A stretch of 64,000 nucleotides of DNA from an uncultured Burkholderiaceae bacterium. GTDB taxonomy: Bacteria; Pseudomonadota; Gammaproteobacteria; Burkholderiales; Burkholderiaceae_B. This document shows, piece by piece, positions 10,016 to 19,424 of this stretch (position 1 is its first letter; each line of letters starts with the position of its first letter). The notes beneath the pieces are model-generated. The model was not told the origin of the DNA, ran no database searches, and saw only the letters and a program-made list of their open reading frames with translations. Location: contig CAKSZL010000004.1 in the NCBI GenBank assembly GCA_934525625.1, positions 186,001-250,000 on the forward strand. Reading direction: 5' to 3'. A program made the position numbers and the translations under genes.

Positions 10016-11653
10016 TTATACGGCTCGCACCTTGACGTAACTGCCCGGTGCGGGCTCGATCGGCGAATAAGTGGAATTGCCGCAGGTTTTGACGGCCTTG
10101 CGGCGCGGCCCCGAGTGGCTGGCCAGCCACTCGGCCCAATCGGGCCACCAGCTGCCCCGATGTTCTTGCGCCTGGCTCAGCCATTGTTCGGGATCGCCCG
10201 GGATTTCGTTGCACCCATAAGAAACGGTATCGTGCGCCCAGTACGAGCGGCGGCCGGCCTTGGGCGGATTGATCACGCCGGCGATGTGCCCCGAAGCGCC
10301 CAGCACGAAACGCTGCTGGCCCTTGAGCAAAGCCGTGCTGGCATAGGCGGCATGCCAAGGCACGATGTGGTCTTCACGCGAGCCGTAGACATAGGCAGGC
10401 ATGTCGAGAGAGTCGAAGCTGAGCCGGTAGCCGTCGATCTCGATGCGGCCCGGTTGCTTGAGATTGTTTTCGAGGTAGGCCTGGCGCAAGTACCAGGCGA
10501 AGAACGGGCCGGGCAGGTTGGTGCCGTCGCTGTTCCAGTACAGCAGGTCGAACGGCGGCGGCGATTCTCCCTTGAGATAGTTGCTGACGACGTAGTTCCA
10601 GACCAGTTCGTTGGGGCGCAGGAAAGAAAAAGTGGTGGCCAGTTCGCGCGCCGTCATCAGGCCGCCCTGCCCCATCTGGCGTTCGCGCGTCTGCACGTGC
10701 AGTTCGTCGATGAAGACATCGAGTATGCCAGGCTCTTTGAAGTCGAGCAGCGTGGTCAGCAGCGTGAGGCTGGCGACGGGTTCGTTGCCCTGGGCGCGGG
10801 CCAGCGCCAGCGCGCTGGACAGCAGCGTGCCGCCCACGCAAAAGCCCAGTGCGTTGATCTTGGGCTGGCGCGTGACGTCTTGCACCACGTCTATGGCTTG
10901 CAGCACGCCTTCCTTGAGATAGTCGGCCCAGCCGGCCGTCTGGATGCCGTCGGTATCGGTGGGCAAGGGATTGCGCCACGACACCAGGAAGACCCGGAAG
11001 CCCGATTCGAGCGCATAGCGCACGAAGGAGTTCTCGGGCTGCAGATCGAGAATGTAGTACTTGTTGATGCAAGGCGGCACCACCAGCAACGGCAGCTGGT
11101 GCACGGTGGGCGCCTGCGGCTCGTACTGGATGATCTGCATCAGATGGTTCTGATAGATGACCTGCCCCGGCGTGGTCGCCAGATTGCGGCCGACCTCGAA
11201 GACGGACTCATCCGTTTGCGACATGCGGCCTTTCTGCATGTCGAGCAGAAAGTTGTTCAGGCCGTCGAGCAGGGACTTGCCCTTGGTTTCGACGAGCTTT
11301 TGCAGGGCATCGGGATTGGTGGCCAGGAAGTTGCTGGGCGCCCAGGCGTCCAGCCATTGCTGCACCCCGAAGCGCAGGCGCTCGCGCATGGCATCGGGTA
11401 CCTGTGCGGCTTCGACCATGCCTTGCATGGCCTGGGCGGAAAGCATGTAGGCATGCGCCATCAGCATGGAGCCCTGGTTCGCGGACCAGGCTTCGGCGCG
11501 AAAACGCCGATCGGGGGGGCTGGACAAAGAACCGTCGTGCGCGGCTTCCAGCACTTGCTGCCAGCCCCGTGAAAATTGCTTTTGGATCTCTGCCAATGCC
11601 TCGGGGGAAATTCCAACGGGCATGGGCCATTCAGTTGCTTGCGGGGCGCTCAT
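10016..11653 (-). CDS. phaC: Class I poly(3-hydroxyalkanoate) synthase
   Basis: PhaC polymerises (R)-3-hydroxyacyl-CoA into PHA at the granule surface. The 545-residue product has the PhaC N-terminal domain and an alpha/beta-hydrolase core with the lipase-like box GFCVGG (nucleophile Cys272). Asp428 (in REDHIVPW) and His456 (in SGHIAGVINPP) complete the triad. The length fits class I enzymes. It is 60 bp downstream of pgeF. No beta-ketothiolase gene (phaA) is present next to it, unlike the classic phaCAB order, so the thiolase must be encoded elsewhere. Confidence 0.96.
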   Translation of the reverse strand: MSAPQATEWPMPVGISPEALAEIQKQFSRGWQQVLEAAHDGSLSSPPDRRFRAEAWSANQGSMLMAHAYMLSAQAMQGMVEAAQVPDAMRERLRFGVQQWLDAWAPSNFLATNPDALQKLVETKGKSLLDGLNNFLLDMQKGRMSQTDESVFEVGRNLATTPGQVIYQNHLMQIIQYEPQAPTVHQLPLLVVPPCINKYYILDLQPENSFVRYALESGFRVFLVSWRNPLPTDTDGIQTAGWADYLKEGVLQAIDVVQDVTRQPKINALGFCVGGTLLSSALALARAQGNEPVASLTLLTTLLDFKEPGILDVFIDELHVQTRERQMGQGGLMTARELATTFSFLRPNELVWNYVVSNYLKGESPPPFDLLYWNSDGTNLPGPFFAWYLRQAYLENNLKQPGRIEIDGYRLSFDSLDMPAYVYGSREDHIVPWHAAYASTALLKGQQRFVLGASGHIAGVINPPKAGRRSYWAHDTVSYGCNEIPGDPEQWLSQAQEHRGSWWPDWAEWLASHSGPRRKAVKTCGNSTYSPIEPAPGSYVKVRAV

Positions 11654-11713
11654 TTTTTGCTACCTAAACGTAAAAAGCCTTGGAGGCAATGGTGTCGCGT
11701 CGCGCAATGACTG

Positions 11714-12511
11714 TCAATCAGGGTAAGTCGGTAGGGCTTGCGCTGCGTCAACTTGCAGCCATGCAAGCGTCGCCATGCGTCCGCAGGGCTGCCGCCGGCG
11801 ATGGGAAAAAAACAGATCCGCCCTGGCATGGGTGCACAAGCGACTTTGCCAGACCTCTGTGACACCCATGTGTTCCAAACGGCGCCGGGCCAGCTCCGGT
11901 AAGTCCGCCGACCATTTGCCGGCCTCGCGTCCGGGATGAAAACAGCATGCCGCCGAGGCGTCGTCTTGGGCGAAAGCCTGGCGCACGGACTCGCCCACTT
12001 CGAAATGTTCGACGCCTATACCCGGGCCTATCCAGGCCCGCCAGACCACGGCCGAACCCGGCAAGCGCTTGCGCAGGCGCGCAAACGTCTGCTCCAGCAC
12101 ACCGGCCGCCAAGCCGCGCCAGCCCGCATGCGCCACCGCCAGCGCGCGGCCTTCGGTGTCGCCCATTACCACGGGCAGGCAATCGGCGGTCATGATGGCC
12201 AGCGCTTGCCCGGGACGGGCCGTCAGTATGGCGTCGGCCCGCACGCCTTGCGCGTCCCGGCCGGTATCGGCTTCGAACACGTCGACACCGTGCACCTGCT
12301 CCACCCAGACCGGCGGGCCGGGCAAGGCGCGGGCCAGCCGCGCGCGGTTTTCAAGCACGGCGGCTTCATCGTCGCCGACGTGCAAACCCAGGTTCAAGCT
12401 GTCGTATGGAGGCAGGCTGACGCCCCCGTGCCGCGTCGTGCAAAAGTAGCGCACGCCGCGCCACGCCGGGCCTTCGATTACGTCGAAGGGCAAGTGTCCG
12501 AATCCGTCCAT
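11714..12511 (-). CDS. pgeF: Peptidoglycan editing factor PgeF / multicopper-oxidase-like YfiH
   Basis: PgeF (YfiH) hydrolyses mis-incorporated residues in cytosolic peptidoglycan precursors, and older annotations call it a laccase-domain protein. The 265-residue protein from the ATG at 12509-12511 has the family zinc-site motifs: WVEQVHGVDV (His), TADCLPVV (Cys) and VAHAGWRGLAAGV (His), plus IGPGIGVEHFEVG. The open frame continues upstream antiparallel to nothing known, but this ATG gives the standard N-terminus. It overlaps the end of rluD by 34 bases, so the two are co-transcribed and probably coupled. Confidence 0.92.
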   Translation of the reverse strand: MDGFGHLPFDVIEGPAWRGVRYFCTTRHGGVSLPPYDSLNLGLHVGDDEAAVLENRARLARALPGPPVWVEQVHGVDVFEADTGRDAQGVRADAILTARPGQALAIMTADCLPVVMGDTEGRALAVAHAGWRGLAAGVLEQTFARLRKRLPGSAVVWRAWIGPGIGVEHFEVGESVRQAFAQDDASAACCFHPGREAGKWSADLPELARRRLEHMGVTEVWQSRLCTHARADLFFSHRRRQPCGRMATLAWLQVDAAQALPTYPD

Positions 12512-13461
12512 GCGATCTCCTGGCTTACCGCGGCGAAGTCCGCGGGCGGCTCGGCCTGGAACTCGACCCGCTCTCCGGAGGCCGCGTCGTCGAACGCCAG
12601 GCGCCGGGCATGCAGCATCTGGCGCGCCGCGCCGGCAAGCGGGCGGCCGCCGTATAGCTCGTCGCCCAGCAAAGGATGGCCCAGCGCCTGCATGTGCACG
12701 CGTATCTGATGCGTGCGGCCGGTTTCCAGCCGGCAGCAGACTTCGGAAACCCAAGCCTGGCCGGCTTGGCCGATGCGCAGGCGCTGGTAATGCGTGACGG
12801 CCGGCTTGGGCGCGATGGGCCGGGAAACCGCCATGCGCACCGGCACGCGCGGGTCGCGCCCGATGGGGCTGTCCATCGTGCCTTCGGCCGGTACCTGCCC
12901 GTGCGCCAGCGCCAGGTATTCGCGCTTGACCGAACGCGCCTGCAATTGCCTGACCAGCGCCGTCTGGGCAGCTTCGTTGCGCGCCACCACCAGCAGGCCG
13001 GAGGTGTCTTTGTCCAGCCTGTGCACGATGCCGGCCCTGGGCACGCGTTCGAGTTCGGGAAAATGATGCAGCAGGCCGTTGAGCAAGGTGCCGCCCCAAT
13101 TGCCCGCGCCCGGATGCGTGACGAGCCCGGCCGGTTTGTTGAGCACTATCCAGTCGGCGCTTTGCGCGACGACGTCCAAGGGAATGGCCTCGGGCCGGTA
13201 GGCCTGCTGCGCAGGCCCGGGCTGGGGAACCACCAGCAAGCGGTCGCCCGGCCCCACCGGCTGGCGCACGCGCGCCGGCTGGCCGTTGACGAACACGTGC
13301 CCGGATTCTATCCATGCTTGCAGGCGGCTGCGTGAATGTTCGGGCACCAGACGCGCCAAAACCTTGTCCAGGCGCTCGGGCAAACTGTCCATGGGCAGCT
13401 CGAAATTCAGCGGGGCTACGCCGAGGTCGGCGCTTTCTTCTTCGGTATTCGTGTCAAGCAT
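12478..13461 (-). CDS. rluD: 23S rRNA pseudouridine synthase RluD
   Basis: RluD modifies U1911/1915/1917 of 23S rRNA helix 69. The 327-residue protein has an N-terminal S4 domain (ERLDKVLARLVPEHSRSRLQ) and the RluA-family catalytic motif HRLDKDTSGLLVVAR. The substrate-loop CCRLETGRTHQIRVHMQALG and HPLLGDELYGG follow. It is divergent from bamD, the usual rluD-bamD arrangement in betaproteobacteria, and pgeF follows as in many genomes. Confidence 0.95.
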   Translation of the reverse strand: MLDTNTEEESADLGVAPLNFELPMDSLPERLDKVLARLVPEHSRSRLQAWIESGHVFVNGQPARVRQPVGPGDRLLVVPQPGPAQQAYRPEAIPLDVVAQSADWIVLNKPAGLVTHPGAGNWGGTLLNGLLHHFPELERVPRAGIVHRLDKDTSGLLVVARNEAAQTALVRQLQARSVKREYLALAHGQVPAEGTMDSPIGRDPRVPVRMAVSRPIAPKPAVTHYQRLRIGQAGQAWVSEVCCRLETGRTHQIRVHMQALGHPLLGDELYGGRPLAGAARQMLHARRLAFDDAASGERVEFQAEPPADFAAVSQEIAWTDSDTCPST

Positions 13462-13513
13462 GGCGACAAATCATATAATCTTCGGTGCAATGCTAACACC
13501 AAGGGTAATTTAC

Positions 13514-14359
13514 GTGACCGATCATCCCGCTTTCTCCTTCGTCTCCACGCGCATGCTGCGCGTTGCGCGCGTACTGGCCGTGTTGTCCGCCGCCGTGATC
13601 GTGTCCGCCTGCAGCACCAAGGGCACCGACGATCCCACCGCCGGCTGGAGCGCCGATCGTCTCTACCGCACCGCACGCACCGAGATGACGGACCGCAACT
13701 GGACGGCGGCCCGTACCAACCTCGAAGCCGTCGAGGCGCGCTTTCCGTTCGGCGGCTACGCCCAGCAGGCCCTGATGGATCTAGCCTACGTCAATTGGAA
13801 GGACGAGCAGCCCGAACAGGCGCTGGCCGCCATCGACCGCTTCCAGCAGCAATACCCCAACCACGCGGGCACCGACTACATGCTGTACCTGAAGGGCCTC
13901 ATCACCTTCACGCCGCCCAGCGCGATGTTCTCCAGCATCACCCAGCAAGACCCCAGCGAGCGCGACCCGAAAGGCCTGCGCGAGTCGTACCAGGCCTTCA
14001 CCGACCTGATCGAGCGCTATCCCAACAGCCGCTATACCGAAGACGCCAAGAAGCGCGCCGCTTGGCTGGTCGAAACCCTGGCCAAGCACGAAGTGAACGT
14101 GGCGCAATACTATTACGAGCGCAAGGCGTACGTGGCCGCGGTCAACCGCGCGCAAACCGTGCTGACCGACTTCCAGGGCGTGCCCATCGTCGAGAAAGCG
14201 CTGTACATCATGTATTTGTCCTACGACCAGCTCAACATGCCCGCACTGCGCGACGACACCAAACGCGTGCTCGACCAGAACTTCCCCGACAGCAAGTACT
14301 ACGCCCAGGGCCTGCAAGAGAACCCGGGCAGTTGGTGGAACCCCATCTACTGGTTCTAA
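13514..14359 (+). CDS. bamD: Outer membrane assembly lipoprotein BamD
   Basis: BamD is an essential lipoprotein of the BAM complex that inserts beta-barrel proteins. The mature part holds TPR-like repeats (WSADRLYRTARTEMTDRNWT, then RFPFGGYAQQALMDLAYVNW). The lipobox VSAC is preceded by a hydrophobic stretch. I chose GTG 13514 because AAGGG lies 9 bases upstream. The in-frame ATG at 13553 (MLRVARVLAVLSAAVIVSAC) would give a more standard signal peptide but has no Shine-Dalgarno sequence. The stop is 2 bp from the end of the convergent helicase gene. Confidence 0.93.
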   Translation: MTDHPAFSFVSTRMLRVARVLAVLSAAVIVSACSTKGTDDPTAGWSADRLYRTARTEMTDRNWTAARTNLEAVEARFPFGGYAQQALMDLAYVNWKDEQPEQALAAIDRFQQQYPNHAGTDYMLYLKGLITFTPPSAMFSSITQQDPSERDPKGLRESYQAFTDLIERYPNSRYTEDAKKRAAWLVETLAKHEVNVAQYYYERKAYVAAVNRAQTVLTDFQGVPIVEKALYIMYLSYDQLNMPALRDDTKRVLDQNFPDSKYYAQGLQENPGSWWNPIYWF

Positions 14360-14361
14360 TT

Positions 14362-16335
14362 TCAATCAGCGTCCGCGCGGTGCCCTTGCATGAAGTCCAG
14401 GGCCTGATCCAGATGCCGTGTCCGTGAGAACGGCGGCAGGCCTCGCCACAACACGCGCCCGTAGGGTTTCTCGACCAGGCGCGTGTCGCCCACCATCAAG
14501 ACGCCCCAGTCGGTTTCCGTGCGGATCAAACGCCCCGCGCCCTGCTTGAGCGCGATCGCGGCTTCCGGCACCTGATAATCCATGAACGGATTGCCGCCCT
14601 CGCGCCGGCAGGCTTCCAGACGCGCCTCGAGCACGGGGTCGTCGGGCGGCGCGAACGGCAGCTTGTCTATCGCCACCAGCGTCAGGGCTTCGCCCGGCAC
14701 GTCTATGCCTTCCCAGAAACTGGCGCTGCCCACCAGCACGGTGCCGCGCTGGGTGCGGAACTGTTCGAGCAAGGCGCTGCGCGCGGCCGTGCCCTGCTGC
14801 AGCACGGTGCGCTGATCGCCCTGTTTTTTCAGGCCCTCTTGCAGCAGTTGCGCAACTTTTTCGACGGCACGCAAGGTAGTGCACAAGACCAGCACGCCCC
14901 CGTCGGTGCCGGCCGCCAGCGGCAGCAGCGTGTCGACGAAGGCTTCGTAGAAACGCGGATGATTCGGCAGCGGCAGTTTGTCGGGCACGAACAGCAGGCC
15001 CTGAGCGGGATAATCGAAGGGCGACTCCCAGCGCGCCGTCTGGGCGTCTTCCAGGCCCAACTGATGCAGAAAATGTTGAAAATCGCCGTTGACCGACAAG
15101 GTGGCGGAAGTGAGCACCCACGCCTGGCCCTCTTGGCGATGCTGCGAGAACAGCCCGGCCACCGATAGCGGCGCGCTGTGCAGGCGCACGGCGTGGGTCA
15201 GCAGCTCCACCCATTGCACCCAGCCCTGGGCCGTCTGGCGCGCCGCCGGGGTGTCGCGCCGCCAGCGCTCCAGCGTTTGCAGGCACGTCTTGCATTGCGC
15301 CAGCGCCGCCGCCAGGTCGGGGTGCTTGTCCTGCACCTCGGTGAGATGCTCGACGGCCTGCTCCAGGCTGGCCGCCAGGCTCTCGACGGCCTCGTCGAAA
15401 GCGCCGCGCTCGGGCAAGGTCGCCAGCGTGGCGCGCCGACCCGGTATGTTCTCCAGGGTGGCGACGGACAAGCGCAAGGCGCGCGCGGCGGTCTCTATGC
15501 CCTTGCCGGCCTGCGGCCAATCGGCCAGGCCGCGCGCATGGGCCAGGCCCGCGGCTTCGATCTGGCGCGAGGCGTCCAGCAACTGGTGCGTGGATAGGCT
15601 GTTGCCCAGAAAGCGCGTGGCCACCGCGGGCAATTGATGCGCCTCGTCGAACACCACCAGGCTGGTGGCCGGCAGCAAGTCGGTGACGCCTTCTTCGCGC
15701 AAGGCCAGATCGGCCATGAACAAGGCATGATTGACGACGACGAGGTCGGCGTCCTGCGCCTGGCGGCGCGCCTTGAGCACGAAGCAATCCTTGACGCGGG
15801 GGCAATCCTGGCCCAGGCAGTTTTCGCGCGTGGACGTTACCCGATGCCAGATGTCGGCGTCTTCGGGCACGGCGGCCAGCTCGGCCTTGTCGCCCGACTT
15901 GGACTGCTGGGCGAAGCGGTTGATCTGGCGCAGCTGGGCCATTTCGTCGCGCGACTTCAGGGCGCGCTCGTCTTCCTGCAGGCGTTCGAGGTGGTAATGG
16001 CAGACGTAATTGCCGCGCCCTTTCAGCAGCGCGACGCTGACGGGCAGCGCCAGCGCCTCGCGCAGGCGCGGCAGGTCGCGCCAATAAAGCTGGTCTTGCA
16101 GCGTGCGCGTGCCGGTGGACACCAGCGCCTTGCCCTGGCCCAGCAGCGCCGGCACCAGATAGGCCCAGGTCTTGCCCGTGCCGGTGCCGGCCTCGGCCAC
16201 CAGCGTGCCGTGCGAGCGCAAGGCCTGGCGCACCGCATCGGCCAGTTCGGCCTGCGCCGAACGCGGACGGTAATCGGCCACCACGCGGGCCAGCGGCCCC
16301 TGCTCGGAAAACACTTCTGCCAGCTCTTGCCGCAC
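14362..16335 (-). CDS. DinG/YoaA-family ATP-dependent helicase with Fe-S cluster
   Basis: An XPD-like superfamily 2 DNA helicase acting in repair of damaged or structured DNA. The 657-residue protein has Walker A AGTGTGKT (49-56) and the DEAH box at 230-233. Four cysteines suited to a 4Fe-4S cluster lie at 112, 173, 178 and 184, and motif VI is QGAGRLIRTETDWGVL. The length and lack of an exonuclease domain fit YoaA better than Gram-positive DinG. It is convergent with bamD and divergent from tex. Confidence 0.92.
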   Translation of the reverse strand: MRQELAEVFSEQGPLARVVADYRPRSAQAELADAVRQALRSHGTLVAEAGTGTGKTWAYLVPALLGQGKALVSTGTRTLQDQLYWRDLPRLREALALPVSVALLKGRGNYVCHYHLERLQEDERALKSRDEMAQLRQINRFAQQSKSGDKAELAAVPEDADIWHRVTSTRENCLGQDCPRVKDCFVLKARRQAQDADLVVVNHALFMADLALREEGVTDLLPATSLVVFDEAHQLPAVATRFLGNSLSTHQLLDASRQIEAAGLAHARGLADWPQAGKGIETAARALRLSVATLENIPGRRATLATLPERGAFDEAVESLAASLEQAVEHLTEVQDKHPDLAAALAQCKTCLQTLERWRRDTPAARQTAQGWVQWVELLTHAVRLHSAPLSVAGLFSQHRQEGQAWVLTSATLSVNGDFQHFLHQLGLEDAQTARWESPFDYPAQGLLFVPDKLPLPNHPRFYEAFVDTLLPLAAGTDGGVLVLCTTLRAVEKVAQLLQEGLKKQGDQRTVLQQGTAARSALLEQFRTQRGTVLVGSASFWEGIDVPGEALTLVAIDKLPFAPPDDPVLEARLEACRREGGNPFMDYQVPEAAIALKQGAGRLIRTETDWGVLMVGDTRLVEKPYGRVLWRGLPPFSRTRHLDQALDFMQGHRADAD

Positions 16336-16455
16336 CTGACGCCGCCTCGTTTACGAATATTGATTGATAGTACCGAATGATAACCGTCCGAAACGGATGG
16401 ACTCCACCGCAATGTGGCAAAATGCCCCGCTTATATTGTTTCCACACGCAGAACC

Positions 16456-18849
16456 ATGACGACTCAGGCCGACACCGCAAGCGCCAACCCTCTCATCCAA
16501 GCAGAAGACCCGGTACGCATCATCCAACAACTGGCTTCCGAACTGGGCGCGCGGCCCGCGCAGGTGGCCGCGGCCGTCGAACTGCTGGACGGCGGCGCCA
16601 CCGTGCCCTTCATCGCCCGTTACCGCAAAGAGGTGACCGGCGGGCTGGACGACACCGTGCTGCGCAATCTGGAAGTGCGCCTGCTGTACGTGCGCGAGCT
16701 GGAATCGCGCCGCCACGCCATTCTGGTTTCCATCGACCAGCAAGGCAAGCTGACGCCCGAATTGGCGGCCCAGCTTCAGCAGGCCGACAGCAAGCAGCGC
16801 CTGGAAGACTTGTACGCCCCGTACAAACCCAAGCGCCGCACACGCGCCCAGATCGCCCGCGAAGCCGGCCTGGAGCCGCTGGCCGACGCCATCCTGGCCG
16901 ATAAATCGGCCGACCCGAACGAACTGGCGCAAGGCTATCTGAACCCCGAAGCCAACATCGCCGACGTCAAGGCCGCGCTGGACGGCGCGCGCGACATTCT
17001 GGCCGAGCGCTATGCCGAAGACGCCGACCTGCTGGCCGACCTGCGCGACTTCCTATGGAAGCAAGGCCTGCTGTACGCCAAGGTGGTCGACGGCAAGGAA
17101 ACCGAAGGCGCGAACTTCCGCGACTGGTTCGACTTCAGCGAAACCCTGCGCACCCTGCCCTCGCACCGCATCCTGGCGCTGCTGCGCGGACGCCAGCAAG
17201 GCGTGCTCGACTTGCGCATCGGCCTGGACGAAGAACGCGAAGCCTTGCAGCCCCACCCCTGCGTCGAACGCGTGGCGCGCAAGCTCGGCGTGGACGCCGA
17301 CTTCGCCGCCACCGCCGGCGCGCGCAGCCGCTGGCTGGCCGAAGTGTGCCGCTGGACGTGGCGCGTCAAGCTGCTGACGGCTTTCGAAACCGAGCTGCTG
17401 GGCAAGCTGCGCGAGGACGCCGAGGCCGAAGCTATCCGCGTGTTCGCCGCCAACCTGAAAGATCTGATGCTGGCGGCCCCGGCCGGCCACAAGGCCGTCA
17501 TGGGCTTGGACCCCGGCATCCGCACGGGCGTCAAGGTGGCCGTCATCGACACCACCGGCAAGCTGCTGGACACCGCCACCATCTACCCCTTCGAACCCCG
17601 GCGCGACTACGAAGGCTCGGTGCGCACGCTGGCCGCGCTGGCGACCAGGCACAAGGTGTCGCTGCTGGCCATCGGCAACGGCACGGCTTCGCGCGAAACC
17701 GAGAAGCTGGCGGCCGACATGATGAAGGCCTTCCCGCAACTGCCGCTGACCAAGGTCGTGGTCTCCGAGGCCGGCGCGTCGGTGTATTCGGCTTCCGAGC
17801 TGGCGGCGCAGGAATTCCCCGACCTGGACGTCAGCCTGCGCGGCGCGGTCTCCATCGCGCGCCGCCTGCAAGACCCGCTGGCCGAACTGGTCAAGATCGA
17901 ACCCAAGGCCATAGGCGTGGGCCAGTACCAGCACGACGTCAACCAGCGCGAGCTGGCTCGCTCGCTGGACGCCGTCGTCGAAGACTGCGTGAACGCCGTC
18001 GGCGTCGACCTGAACACCGCCTCGGTGGCGCTGCTCAGCCGCGTCTCGGGCCTGAACGCCACGCTGGCGCGCAACATCGTCTCGTGGCGCGACCAGCACG
18101 GCGCCTTCCCCAACCGCAAGGCGCTGATGGAAGTTTCGCGCTTTGGTGAAAAAACCTTTGAACAGGCAGCCGGCTTTCTGCGTGTGCCCAACGGCGACAA
18201 CCCGCTGGACGCCTCGGCCGTCCACCCCGAAGCCTATCCCGTCGTCGAGCGCATCCTGAAGAAAATAGGCGCGGGCGTGCAGGAAGTCATCGGCCGTCCT
18301 GACAGCCTGAAAGGCCTGTCGCCGGCCGAGTTCACCGACGAACGCTTCGGCGTGCCCACCGTCAAGGACATCTTCGCCGAACTCGAAAAACCGGGCCGCG
18401 ACCCGCGCCCCGAGTTCAAGACGGCGCAATTCCAGGAAGGCGTCAACGACATCAAAGACCTGCAAGTGGGCATGATTCTGGAAGGCGTGGTCACCAACGT
18501 CGCCAACTTCGGCGCCTTCGTCGACATCGGCGTGCACCAGGACGGCCTGGTGCATATTTCGGCGCTGTCCAGCAAGTTCGTCGAAGACCCGCGCGACGTC
18601 GTGCGCGTGGGCCAGACCGTGAAGGTCAAGGTGCAGGAGGTGGACGTCGACCGCAAACGCATCAGCCTGACCATGCGCCTGGACGACGACACCCTCCCCC
18701 AGCGGCGCTCGGCGGAAGGCGGCGCGCGCCCGGCGGGTCGTAATAATGCGGGCAAAGCCGGCGGTGGCCGCCAAGGCGCGCAGCGCCAGCAAGCCGAACC
18801 GGCAGGCCTGGGCGCCATGGCGGCGGCGTTTGCGAAGCTGAAGAAGTAG
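16456..18849 (+). CDS. tex: Tex-family RNA-binding transcriptional accessory protein
   Basis: Tex is a highly conserved nucleic-acid-binding protein related to Spt6, first described in Bordetella pertussis as affecting toxin gene expression. The 797-residue protein has an N-terminal helical region ([17 protein letters not shown]) and a YqgF-like RNase H fold ([16 protein letters not shown]). Helix-hairpin-helix modules follow ([20 protein letters not shown]), then an S1 domain at ~668-738 ([20 protein letters not shown]). The tail is Gly/Arg/Gln-rich. ATG 16456 is chosen because it matches the family start; the Shine-Dalgarno sequence is weak. Confidence 0.96.
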   Translation: MTTQADTASANPLIQAEDPVRIIQQLASELGARPAQVAAAVELLDGGATVPFIARYRKEVTGGLDDTVLRNLEVRLLYVRELESRRHAILVSIDQQGKLTPELAAQLQQADSKQRLEDLYAPYKPKRRTRAQIAREAGLEPLADAILADKSADPNELAQGYLNPEANIADVKAALDGARDILAERYAEDADLLADLRDFLWKQGLLYAKVVDGKETEGANFRDWFDFSETLRTLPSHRILALLRGRQQGVLDLRIGLDEEREALQPHPCVERVARKLGVDADFAATAGARSRWLAEVCRWTWRVKLLTAFETELLGKLREDAEAEAIRVFAANLKDLMLAAPAGHKAVMGLDPGIRTGVKVAVIDTTGKLLDTATIYPFEPRRDYEGSVRTLAALATRHKVSLLAIGNGTASRETEKLAADMMKAFPQLPLTKVVVSEAGASVYSASELAAQEFPDLDVSLRGAVSIARRLQDPLAELVKIEPKAIGVGQYQHDVNQRELARSLDAVVEDCVNAVGVDLNTASVALLSRVSGLNATLARNIVSWRDQHGAFPNRKALMEVSRFGEKTFEQAAGFLRVPNGDNPLDASAVHPEAYPVVERILKKIGAGVQEVIGRPDSLKGLSPAEFTDERFGVPTVKDIFAELEKPGRDPRPEFKTAQFQEGVNDIKDLQVGMILEGVVTNVANFGAFVDIGVHQDGLVHISALSSKFVEDPRDVVRVGQTVKVKVQEVDVDRKRISLTMRLDDDTLPQRRSAEGGARPAGRNNAGKAGGGRQGAQRQQAEPAGLGAMAAAFAKLKK

Positions 18850-18922
18850 CGACGTCTGCACTAGGGCATTTTGCTTTAGTGCTTTAAACCTGATGGGACC
18901 GGTTTGTGTTCTTGAGCCGGAC

Positions 18923-19145
18923 GAGAGCCGGTGCGGGCGCTGTGCACCCAGGCGGCCGGTCGGGCGGCCCCGCTGCGCGGGGCTTCCCGCGTCTACCTCG
19001 TACGTGCGGGCGGCGGAAGAACTCGCCCTCAGCGCTACGCGCTTCGGTGCTCAAGCAGCTTCCGCCGACTGCCCCCGCACTGCCTTCGGTAGCACGCGGC
19101 GCCCTCCAACGGCCGCCTGGGTGCACAGCGCCCGCACCGGCTCTC
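18923..19145. repeat. Long inverted repeat, 35-bp perfect arms
   Basis: Arms 18923-18957 and 19111-19145 are exact reverse complements (left arm begins GAGAGCCGGTGCGGGCGC). The 153-base interior contains nested complementary segments, including GGCGGAAG/CTTCCGCC and a tight GGCCCCGCTGCGCGGGGC hairpin next to the left arm. Imperfect complementarity extends outward to the TTAGTGCTTTAAA and AAGCACTTAAAA flanks. Confidence 0.9.
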
Positions 19146-19226
19146 GGCCTCAGTGTTGAGAAACGTGTAAGCACTTAAAACAAAAATGCGCTAAGCAGGG
19201 GGCGTCTCTAAATCCTCATGGCAGTA

Positions 19227-19362
19227 GCGCCATCGAGAAGCGGGTAGTGCCTCCGGCGGACATTGGAACGAGGGCAGCCCGCGCAGCGGGCCGAGGGCGC
19301 ATGCTGGAGCGCCCGAGCCGAGCGACTGGCCGCCGGAGGCACTACCCGCTTCTCGATGGCGC
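19227..19362. repeat. Long inverted repeat, 33-bp perfect arms
   Basis: Arms 19227-19259 and 19330-19362 are exact reverse complements (left arm begins GCGCCATCGAGAAGCGGG). The 70-base loop holds a small GCCCGCGCAGCGGGC hairpin next to the left arm, the same architecture as the neighbouring repeat although the sequences differ. Confidence 0.9.
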
Positions 19363-19424
19363 GGCTTAAGAACCGCCCCCAGATCCAAGAACTGCCCCTC
19401 AATCAGCGCTAACGTTGGGCTTCG

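Larger units (their letters stand above)
18850..19424. other. Gene-free region with two long inverted repeats, between convergent genes
   Basis: No credible gene is visible. The region is dominated by two separate long perfect inverted repeats (listed individually). Both arms are very GC-rich. Because tex and trpS converge here, the structures could act as bidirectional terminators. A short GTTGGGCTTCGCT stretch (19414-19426), like one arm of the REP-like repeat near 22050, abuts the trpS stop. Confidence 0.7.

Noticed and set aside
13286..13513. Longer N-terminus for BamD starting at 13286
   Set aside because: It lies antisense inside rluD and would place the lipoprotein signal ~90 residues from the start.
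18884..19178. Overlapping ~90-codon frames on both strands between tex and trpS
   Set aside because: They are created by the long inverted repeat, as shown by the same peptides appearing on both strands.
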